64,000 nucleotides of DNA from Planctomycetota bacterium. Its GTDB lineage: Bacteria > Planctomycetota > Planctomycetia > Pirellulales > PALSA-1355. Of the stretch, positions 39,138 through 46,013 are shown in pieces. The stretch covers positions 124,001-188,000 of the forward strand of contig QQVE01000053.1 in assembly GCA_003389325.1 (NCBI GenBank), written 5' to 3'. A program made the position numbers and the translations under genes. Below the pieces are notes generated by a model. That model searched no databases and had not been told where the DNA came from. It saw only the letters and a program-made list of their open reading frames with translations. Positions within the stretch are counted from its first letter, which is position 1, and the number at the start of each line of letters is the position of its first letter.

Positions 39138-39368
39138 TCACTCCGGTTGTTCGTGGGAATCGGTTTCCGTCGTAGCGTGCGGCACGTGACGTGTCAGCAC
39201 CCACTCGGTGCCCGGCGAGAAGTACTGGACATCTTCGGCCTGGTCGTAGGGCATGGGCAGCGGCGACTGATCCTGACGGACCGCCTCCTGCGAGACGATC
39301 CAGCCTGCCAGCAGGCTGATCGCCACGGCGCACCCTTTCCACCATCTGCCGCGCAACGCTCGCCGCAT
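39138..39368 (-). CDS. Tiny exported protein, second of a tandem pair
   Basis: 76 residues; start at 39368 with GAGG about 6 bp upstream. An N-terminal signal or anchor (GCAVAISLLAGWIVS) without a lipobox Cys. The mature part carries EDVQYFSPGTEWVLT, clearly homologous to DDIQYFPPGPEFMLT of the gene just upstream (39380-39613), and both have a short Pro/Tyr stretch before it. Eleven bases separate the two genes. Function unknown; I know no family for it. Probably periplasmic or membrane-tethered. Confidence 0.65.
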   Translation of the reverse strand: MRRALRGRWWKGCAVAISLLAGWIVSQEAVRQDQSPLPMPYDQAEDVQYFSPGTEWVLTRHVPHATTETDSHEQPE

Positions 39369-39379
39369 CGTGTCCTCGA

Positions 39380-39613
39380 CTACTGCCGGGCTGCCTGGTC
39401 TTCGGAGAACTCTTTCTGCACCGCAGCCTCCTTGGTGAGCATGAACTCCGGTCCCGGCGGGAAGTACTGAATGTCGTCCTGCTGGTAGTACGGACTGGGC
39501 AGCGTCTGCCCACCGAGGTCGACCTGACAGCCGGTCAGGCCCATCGCCGCGCACAGGCTCAGCCCGTACCAGGCGTTTCGCCAGCAGCGTCGTTGTTCGT
39601 TGGTTTGCCGCAT
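39380..39613 (-). CDS. Tiny lipoprotein, first of a tandem pair
   Basis: 77 residues; start at 39613 with a strong GGAGGGAGAG 7 bp upstream. Lipoprotein signal with lipobox LTGC (GLSLCAAMGLTGC). The mature chain of about 50 residues carries LPSPYYQQDDIQYFPPGPEFMLT, split here as a Pro/Tyr stretch plus the shared D-[IV]-Q-Y-F-x-P-G-x-E-[FW]-[MV]-L-T motif, then a short acidic tail. Co-transcribed with its paralogue at 39138-39368. Function unknown. Confidence 0.7.
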   Translation of the reverse strand: MRQTNEQRRCWRNAWYGLSLCAAMGLTGCQVDLGGQTLPSPYYQQDDIQYFPPGPEFMLTKEAAVQKEFSEDQAARQ

Positions 39614-39995
39614 TCGGATCTCTCCCTCCGTGGAGCGGACCTCGCTCGGGCAGTCGCAACCGCGGCGGCGCCAGCTCCGGCGCGTCCGAGGGGCCGTCAG
39701 GCTCACTGCGTCCGTTAAAATCCGCAAGAAGCATATCGGCAGTGCCCACCGCAGACTTTGAGTTCATTGGCAAAGTTGTTGAAAAACCCCCAGACAACCA
39801 TTCGGCCACGATGCGTCCCCAGCGGGGTGGGGCGAGGGTGCTAGCGGGTTGCGGCCTGCCGCAAAGTTCGCTCCCCGGAGGGCTGTTGGTTATGATGAAC
39901 CATGGCGAATTTGCGGAACACTTATCAAGCTAGCACGCTGCCGCCCTCTTTCCGCTTTAGGCCGGTAGCGAGCGTTTTCTTGCCCGGAGGCTGGA
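39614..39995. other. Divergent 382-bp spacer between the tiny lipoprotein gene and the CHAT gene
   Basis: No gene seen. It must contain both divergent promoters, but I find no convincing hexamer pair. An 8-bp inverted repeat, GTGCTAGC (39838-39845) and GCTAGCAC (39929-39936), encloses 83 bp and could be a paired operator. Confidence 0.35.
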
Positions 39996-42900
39996 ATGCA
40001 TTTCCTTGCTAGCGGTTTCGCGCGCCTGGCGCGGGGACTGACGCTGTCGATCGGCCTGCTGCTGGCAGGCTTGATGCCGGCAGCCGAAGCGCAAATCATC
40101 GCCGTCCCCTCGGCCACCCCGGCAGCCGGCGGCGGGCAGATCCCTTCGCAGTTGTATTTCAACGCGCTGCCGAACTATTACAACGGCAACTACCAGGATT
40201 CGCTGGCGCTGTTCCGCAACGAGGCTCGCAACGGCATCAAGACCGTCAACAGCCAGTGGATCGACGCGATTCCCTACTACACGATGGCCGGCGAGTGCTA
40301 CTACCAGCTCGGCCAGATGCCGGCGGCCCTCGAGAACTACGACGCCGCGCTGAAGCTCTACGTGGCCTACTCCGACTGGATGATGCGCGTCCAGTTTCCT
40401 CAGAACATCGCCGCCGCCCGCAACGCGGTCCGGGCAACGCCTTGGGGCCAGAGCAAGCGCGGCGCGCCGGCCGGAGCCTTTGCCGAAACCTACCTGATGG
40501 GGCAGGGGCAGATCGACCAGACGCAAGTGGCCCGCCAGGGTGGCGTGATTCAGGCTGCCGTGGCCTTTCCGGTGAACGTGGCTGAGATCGTCCGCGCGAC
40601 TTGCCTGGCGATCCGCCGCCGCCGCGACTTGATGGGCCCGGTGTGCAAGGAAGATCCGCTGACGCAGAACGTGGTCGACGTGTTGTCGCGCCGCCCCGGA
40701 CCGCCCAATCACTGGAGCGAAGCCTGGGTCAACGTGCAGTTGGGTTGCGCGTTCGCCGCCGCCGGCAGTTTGCCGCAAGCCAAGACGGCGCTCGAGCGCG
40801 GCCTGCTCGTCGCCGGCCAGTTCGACCACCCGCTGACCAGCACGGCCCTTTTGGAATTGGCGCGGCTGGCCATGGAAGACGGCGACTATCCCCAGGCCAT
40901 GAACCTGTGCCAGGAGGCCAGCTACGCTTGCGCGAATTTCCCGAACCCGACGAATCTGGAAGAAGCCTTTCGGATGGGGTCGCTCGCGCACCTGCTGCTG
41001 AACCAGAAGGGACCCTATCCGCCGATCGGCCCGGCCCTGAACTGGTCGCGAACGCAGGCTCCGCGTCACCTGCATGCCTCGCTGTTGCTGCTGGCCGCCG
41101 AGAACATGGCCGTGCTGCACCAGGTGGAAGAGGCCGCCGAATACCTGAAAAACGCCCGCGTCGCGATGGGGCGCAGCAGCCTCACGCGAGCGCGGCTCGG
41201 CGCCGAGATGAACTACTTAAGCGCGCTGGTCTCCTACCAGATGGGCAACGTCCCCGGCGGCGACCAGTCGCTGGGACAAGCCCTGCAATTCCAGCAGTCC
41301 GGCTCGCTGTGGGCCTTCCAGATTGCCCTGGCCGACAAGCGCTACGTGTCGGGCCATGCCAGCAACCGCGAAGCTTCGCTGCTCTATGAGCAAGTCTTGC
41401 GCGATCCGACTCCGGCCGACTGGCGGACCCATCCGCTGGAATGCCACTCGGTGCTGCACGCCAACAAGGAGGCGGCGCTCGAGCATTGGTTCGAGCTGTC
41501 GATGGACGATGCCAAGCAGCAAGAGCAGGCCGTGCAGATCGCCGATCGTGCGCGGCGCCACCGTTTCTACAGCACGCTGCCGATGGGCGGACGATTGATC
41601 GCCTTGCGGTGGATTCTCGAAGGCCCCGTCGAGGCGCTCGGCGACGAGGGGCTGTTGCAGCGTCAGAATCTGCTGGCCCACTATCCGCAATACGCTAAGA
41701 TGGCCGAGCGCGCCGCGCAGATTCGCACGGAACTGGCCGCCAAACCGCTGGTGGCCGCGGCGGCCGATGCGAAGCGGGAACAGGAAGATCAACTCGCCGC
41801 GCTCGAGCAGGTCAGCCGGTCGCAGGAGGTGGTGCTGCGCGAAATTGCCTTGCGGCGCGAGCCGGCTGACATGGTCTTTCCACCGCTGCGCTCGACCACC
41901 GACGTGCAGCAGTCGCTGCCGCCGGGCCACGTCGTGCTGGCCTTCTTCGCCACGAAGCGCGATCTGTACGCCTTCCTGTTTTCCAACGACCGCTTTGCGG
42001 CCTGGCAGGTGCGTTCGCCCGTGCAGTTGCGCAAGCAGGTGACGGATCTGCTCCGCGAGATCGGCAACTTCGACGCCAACCACGCGTTGTCGCAGGCCGA
42101 TTTGAGCAAGAGCAACTGGCGCACTTCCGCTTCCAAGGTCACCGATCTGCTGCTGGATCGCTCGAACGTGGAGCTGACCGGCGGTTTCGAAGAGATCGTG
42201 ATCGTGCCCGACGACATGCTGTGGTACTTGCCGTTCGAGACGCTCATCGTGGGCCCCCCGGATCGCAAGCGGCCGCTGATCTCGCTGTCGCGCGTACGCT
42301 ATACGCCGACGGTCGGATTGGCCGTGGAGTACGGTGCGATGCAGAAGCCTCGGCCCAACGTGGGCGTGGCCCTGGGACGCCTGCACCCGCAGGACGACGA
42401 CACGGTGGCCGCCGAGGCGTTTCGCCGCTTTGCCCCCGCCGTGGCGGGCGCCGTGGCCTTGCCGCATCCGCTGACCGCGCCTTCCAACGTCTATCGCGTG
42501 ATGCTCGACGGGTTGATCGTGCTCGACGACGTCGAGCCGGCCGATGGACCTTATGCGTGGGCACCGCTGCAGGCCGACCGCGGCAAGACGGCCGCCGCGT
42601 CGCTGGAGAGCTGGCTGTCGCTGCCCTGGGGCGGACCGCAGCAGATGATCCTGCCGGGATTCCACACCGCGGCCGAAAGCGGCATCCGCAAGGGACGCCC
42701 CGACGGAAGCGAAGTGTTTCTGTCGGTCTGCGGCCTGATGTCGGCCGGCGTGCGCACGGTGCTCATCAGCCGCTGGCGCACCGCCGGGCAGACGAGCATC
42801 GAGCTGGTGCGCGAGTACGCGCAAGAGTTGCCGTTCGTGCCGCCGGCCAATGCCTGGCAGCGGAGCGTGCAGGTCGTGTCCGATGCCACGCTCGCAGCGG

Positions 42901-43256
42901 ATCGCGAGCCGCGGATCAAGAAAGCTTCTCCAGGGGCTGCCCGGCTGCGTGCCGGTCATCCGTTCTTCTGGTCGGGCTATATGCTCGTCGACGGCGGCGC
43001 CTCGGCCGGCAGCGGCGATCCCACCAAGTTGCCCGCCGATCCGGCGGCGCCGGGAGCCCAGCCGGCGAATCCGCCCGTGGGGGGACCCCGTCCGCAGCCG
43101 GCTAATCCCCGGGTAAACGGAGCCGTGCCGCGCTCGATTCTCGGCGGCGGAAGACCGGGCGCTCCGGTCCCGGGGCAACAAGCCGCGCCGGCTGCCGATC
43201 CGCCGCGGCCTCAAGCGCTGCCGGCTGCTACCCGCAACGATGGGGCAGGGCGTTAG
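39996..43256 (+). CDS. Exported TPR-CHAT domain protein (caspase-like fold)
   Basis: 1,086 residues; GGAGG lies 8 bp upstream. Signal peptide LARGLTLSIGLLLAGLMPAAEA. Residues about 50-560 are TPR-like helical repeats (YYQLGQMPAALENYDAALKLY, AAGSLPQAKTALERGLLVAG). A coiled-coil link follows near 570-620, then a CHAT domain to about 1000 (HVVLAFFATKRDLYAFLF, IVIVPDDMLWYLPFETLI, VFLSVCGLMSAGVRTVLISRW). Candidate catalytic pair: H890 (GFHTAAESG) and C912 (SVCG). They are only 22 residues apart, closer than in most CHAT proteases, so activity is uncertain. A Pro/Ala/Gly-rich tail follows. Periplasmic localisation is notable, as many CHAT proteases are cytosolic. Confidence 0.85.
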   Translation: MHFLASGFARLARGLTLSIGLLLAGLMPAAEAQIIAVPSATPAAGGGQIPSQLYFNALPNYYNGNYQDSLALFRNEARNGIKTVNSQWIDAIPYYTMAGECYYQLGQMPAALENYDAALKLYVAYSDWMMRVQFPQNIAAARNAVRATPWGQSKRGAPAGAFAETYLMGQGQIDQTQVARQGGVIQAAVAFPVNVAEIVRATCLAIRRRRDLMGPVCKEDPLTQNVVDVLSRRPGPPNHWSEAWVNVQLGCAFAAAGSLPQAKTALERGLLVAGQFDHPLTSTALLELARLAMEDGDYPQAMNLCQEASYACANFPNPTNLEEAFRMGSLAHLLLNQKGPYPPIGPALNWSRTQAPRHLHASLLLLAAENMAVLHQVEEAAEYLKNARVAMGRSSLTRARLGAEMNYLSALVSYQMGNVPGGDQSLGQALQFQQSGSLWAFQIALADKRYVSGHASNREASLLYEQVLRDPTPADWRTHPLECHSVLHANKEAALEHWFELSMDDAKQQEQAVQIADRARRHRFYSTLPMGGRLIALRWILEGPVEALGDEGLLQRQNLLAHYPQYAKMAERAAQIRTELAAKPLVAAAADAKREQEDQLAALEQVSRSQEVVLREIALRREPADMVFPPLRSTTDVQQSLPPGHVVLAFFATKRDLYAFLFSNDRFAAWQVRSPVQLRKQVTDLLREIGNFDANHALSQADLSKSNWRTSASKVTDLLLDRSNVELTGGFEEIVIVPDDMLWYLPFETLIVGPPDRKRPLISLSRVRYTPTVGLAVEYGAMQKPRPNVGVALGRLHPQDDDTVAAEAFRRFAPAVAGAVALPHPLTAPSNVYRVMLDGLIVLDDVEPADGPYAWAPLQADRGKTAAASLESWLSLPWGGPQQMILPGFHTAAESGIRKGRPDGSEVFLSVCGLMSAGVRTVLISRWRTAGQTSIELVREYAQELPFVPPANAWQRSVQVVSDATLAADREPRIKKASPGAARLRAGHPFFWSGYMLVDGGASAGSGDPTKLPADPAAPGAQPANPPVGGPRPQPANPRVNGAVPRSILGGGRPGAPVPGQQAAPAADPPRPQALPAATRNDGAGR

Positions 43257-43386
43257 CCCGCTTTCTCGCCGGTTTTCCTACGCCTTTCCGCGAACTCCGC
43301 ATCCAAGATTGTCGCGGTTGCGGCGAATCAATTGTTGCGGGGACGACTGCGCCCCGCCGGTGCCAGTGGAATGGCGCTAGGGGAAG

Positions 43387-43459
43387 CAAGACGGACGCGG
43401 GATTCGTACGCGGCTGCGCTTAGGGCCTTGCACCGCGTCGGAGCCCAGCGTCCGTCTTG
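43387..43459. repeat. 12-bp perfect inverted repeat in the CHAT-glnB spacer
   Basis: CAAGACGGACGC (43387-43398) is exactly complementary to GCGTCCGTCTTG (43448-43459) across 49 bases. It lies in the 315-bp spacer 43257-43571, between convergent genes. Probably a transcript-end structure or structured RNA; no coding is seen there. Confidence 0.5.
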
Positions 43460-43494
43460 GCTTTGAACGCCAACGCCGCGAGAAACTTGCTCTC

Positions 43495-43536
43495 AAAAAG
43501 CGGCAAGCGGCACCCGACCGCGAGGGCCGGTGCCGC
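43495..43536 (-). terminator. Rho-independent-like terminator of glnB
   Basis: On the minus strand a perfect 8-bp stem (GCGGCACC / GGTGCCGC, 43507-43514 with 43529-43536, 14-base loop) is followed by TTGCCGC and then five T (43495-43499). It lies 35 bp past the glnB stop. The seven bases between stem and T-run weaken the call. Confidence 0.5.
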
Positions 43537-43571
43537 CTGTTGTGCCGCTGTGCCGCCTGCACATCACTCAC

Positions 43572-43910
43572 TTAGACCGCGGCGTCGTCGCTCTCACCGG
43601 TGCGGATACGAATCGCGCCGGTCAGGTCGCTGACGAAAATCTTGCCGTCGCCCACTTGTCCGGTGCGAGCGCTGTTGAGGATCGCGTCGATCACCGTTTG
43701 GGCATTGGCATCGGCCACGACGACTTCGATCTTCGACTTGGGGATGAACTCCACGGCGTATTCGGTGCCGCGGTAGGTTTCCATGTGTCCCTTCTGGCGG
43801 CCGAATCCACGCACGTCGGTGACGGTCATGCCGGCCACGCCTTTGGCGTTGAGTGCGTCCTTGACTTCTTCGACTTTGAAGTGCCGAACGATGGCTTCGA
43901 TCTTTTTCAT
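43572..43910 (-). CDS. glnB: Nitrogen regulatory protein P-II
   Basis: 112 residues, the family length. Trimeric sensor of 2-oxoglutarate and ATP/ADP that controls ammonium transport and glutamine synthetase. MKKIEAIVRHFKVEEVKDAL, the T-loop GRQKGHMETYRGTEY with Tyr51 (uridylylation site in proteobacteria) and the C-terminal block VGDGKIFVSDLTGAIRIRTGE are all intact. GGGAG precedes the ATG. No amtB or glnA is adjacent. A consensus sigma-54 promoter lies about 110 bp upstream, as in nitrogen-controlled glnB/glnK genes, and the next gene upstream encodes a sigma-54 activator. Confidence 0.95.
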   Translation of the reverse strand: MKKIEAIVRHFKVEEVKDALNAKGVAGMTVTDVRGFGRQKGHMETYRGTEYAVEFIPKSKIEVVVADANAQTVIDAILNSARTGQVGDGKIFVSDLTGAIRIRTGESDDAAV

Positions 43911-44016
43911 GGCTAGGCTCCCTTCGAAAAGTTGTTTCCGCTTTTGGTAAGCGATGCGTTGATGGTTGGTACTGACTCTTGTTTGCCTCTTTCTCATTGC
44001 CGTCGGTTCCCATAGA

Positions 44017-44034
44017 AAGCAACGCTCGTGCCAA
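44017..44034 (-). promoter_or_regulatory. Consensus sigma-54 promoter for glnB
   Basis: On the minus strand TTGGCACGAGCGTTGCTT matches the full YTGGCACG-N4-TTGCW consensus, with GG and GC 10 bp apart. Predicted start near 44008, giving a leader of about 95-100 bases. The rest of the 406-bp spacer (43911-44316) holds two GCTTTCGCGA repeats at 44046-44055 and 44143-44152, which are placed as enhancer sites would be. Confidence 0.75.
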
Positions 44035-44316
44035 AACGCGGTCGCGCTTTCGCGATTTCGGGGACGCATCGCGCAAGCGCTTTACCAATCAAGCCTTTGG
44101 GGCGAGCGGAAGCGAAGCGGGGCGTCTTGCCAGAAACGTGGGGCTTTCGCGAAAAGATCGCGCCGGCCGGTACGCTCGCTGGGAAAGCCGCGTAACGCAC
44201 TAACCGGGAAGTACTTGCGGAGATTCGCGCCGATGGAGCGCCATTCACATCCGTGTGACAGCCAAGAGTCGGGCGAAATCACCCGATAGAACGCGCCTCT
44301 TCGCGCGCGACGTCCC

Positions 44317-45702
44317 TCAGCGGAAACTCGCGGTGTCCAAATCGTGCTTCTTCATCAGCCGATAGAGCGTGCCGCGAGGCAGCTTCGCCTCGATCGCCGC
44401 GGTGCGGACGTCGCCGTGATGCCGGGTCAGAAGCTCGCTGAGATACTGGTTCTCGAATTGCGACATGTGCTGGTCGCGCAGTTGGAAGAAGCCGACTTCG
44501 CCGCTGGTGCCGGCTTCGCCCGCGGCGGCGATGATGTCGTCGGGCAGATCGTCCAAGGTGATCAACGGTCCCTTGGCCAGCGCCATGGCCCGGCGCAGCA
44601 CGTTTTGCAACTCGCGGACGTTGCCGGGCCAGCGATACTGCTTGAGCACCTGGTAGGCCTCGGGCGTGATGCTCTTGATTTCGCGTCCCATTTCGCGGCC
44701 GTAGCGTTGGGCCAGGTATTCGATCAGCAGGCCGATGTCGTCGCCCCGCTTCCGCAGCGGCGGCAGGTCGATCCGCACGACGTTGATGCGGTAGTACAGG
44801 TCCTGCCGAAACGCGCTCTTGCGAATCATCTCGTCGAGGTTGCGGGCCGTGGCGGCGACGATCCGCACGTCGACGTCGATCTCTTCGCGTCCGCCCACGC
44901 GTCGAATCTTGCGCTCTTGCAGCGTGCGGAGCAGCTTGGCCTGCAAGAGCATCGGCAGCTCGCCCAGCTCGTCCAGGAAGAACGTGCCGCCGTCGGCGTA
45001 CTCCAGCAGGCCGATGCGTCGGCTTTCGGCTCCGGTGAACGCGCCTTTTTCGTGGCCGTAGAACTCGCTTTCCAGCAGGTTCTCGGGGATCGCGCCGCAG
45101 TCGACCGGCACGAACGGCCCGTCGGCTCGCCGGCTGCGGCGGTGAATGCTGCGGGCGACCAGTTCCTTTCCCGTGCCCGTCTCGCCGACGACCAGCACGT
45201 CGACGTCGGACTCGGCCACCTGCTCGATCGTTTCGAACACCTTACGCATGGCCTGCGAGCCGCCGCTCATGTCGTCGAAGCCGTACGGCCGCTCGATCTG
45301 ACGCCGGAGCAACTCGTACTCTTCTTCCATCCGCCGTTCGCCGAGCAACCGCGTCGCGCCTTCGACCAGCGCCTCGGGGTCGATCGGTTCGGCGAGGTAG
45401 TCGCTCGCGCCCAAACGCAGCGCGGCTGCCGCCGAGTCGACGCTCGGGTGAGCGGTCATCACGATGATGGGCAATTCGGCGTCGATCTCGCGTGCTTGGC
45501 GCAGTGCGTCGAAGTCGCCGGGCTGGCCGCGGCCGATGTTCACCAGCAGCAGGTCGAACGACTCGGCCCGCAGTGCCGCCAGTCCCACTTCGGCGGCCGG
45601 CACGACGGTGAAGTCGGGAGAAGCGAGCACCACTAAGGCGTCGCGATACTGCTGGGCAGCATCCACATCGGGCTCGACAACAAGAATGCGTGGCTTCCGC
45701 AT
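44317..45702 (-). CDS. Sigma-54-dependent activator (NtrC family) with a degenerate receiver
   Basis: 461 residues: receiver (about 1-120), AAA+ domain (about 145-380) and Fis-type HTH (about 420-455). AAA+ motifs are intact: GETGTGKE, EKGAFTGAE (sigma-54 contact loop), GGTFFLDELGEL, and arginine finger region FRQDLYYRIN. The receiver has lost its chemistry: the phospho-acceptor Asp is Asn55 (LLLVNIG), the conserved Lys is Glu105 (LAEPID), and the first acidic pair reads Glu-Pro (VVEPD); only Thr83 remains. It probably works without phosphorylation. HTH: GDVRTAAIEAKLPRGTLYRL. Encoded upstream of glnB on the same strand; a possible regulator of it. No kinase nearby. Confidence 0.93.
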   Translation of the reverse strand: MRKPRILVVEPDVDAAQQYRDALVVLASPDFTVVPAAEVGLAALRAESFDLLLVNIGRGQPGDFDALRQAREIDAELPIIVMTAHPSVDSAAAALRLGASDYLAEPIDPEALVEGATRLLGERRMEEEYELLRRQIERPYGFDDMSGGSQAMRKVFETIEQVAESDVDVLVVGETGTGKELVARSIHRRSRRADGPFVPVDCGAIPENLLESEFYGHEKGAFTGAESRRIGLLEYADGGTFFLDELGELPMLLQAKLLRTLQERKIRRVGGREEIDVDVRIVAATARNLDEMIRKSAFRQDLYYRINVVRIDLPPLRKRGDDIGLLIEYLAQRYGREMGREIKSITPEAYQVLKQYRWPGNVRELQNVLRRAMALAKGPLITLDDLPDDIIAAAGEAGTSGEVGFFQLRDQHMSQFENQYLSELLTRHHGDVRTAAIEAKLPRGTLYRLMKKHDLDTASFR

Positions 45703-45911
45703 GGCGGCCTGGGGCTCTTTCAGGGGCCCTGTTGCCAGGGACCCGAACGTTGGAAATACGCGAGATGCCGTGAACGCGCGCGGGCGGTCCGCCTAAATCG
45801 CCACAACCCGATAGCTTCGGCCACGGGCGTCCGCGAGTCAATCGCACAATGGCCTGTTGGCGGCCGTCGCTGCCCGCGTGCCGCGTGCGTGCATGGCTCC
45901 CGGCGGTTGTT

Positions 45912-45917
45912 TATAAT
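45912..45917 (+). promoter_or_regulatory. Candidate -10 element ahead of the four-gene haem-protein operon
   Basis: A perfect TATAAT lies 97 bp before the ATG at 46014. The -35 position (GTGCAT at 45889-45894, 17-bp spacer) is poor. The remaining divergent spacer, 45703-46013, shows no other feature. Confidence 0.4.
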
Positions 45918-46013
45918 GGGAGACTCGACGCCGCGCTGCTCGGATCGGCGGTCCGCGGCGACGGCTCTCGACTCCAACCTCACTCAGACGCACCTTGGCG
46001 AGGCGCTCGACTC

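Noticed and set aside
42221..43105. Second frame inside the CHAT coding region
   Set aside because: It overlaps the conserved CHAT core and is Arg-rich low-complexity sequence; a frame shadow.
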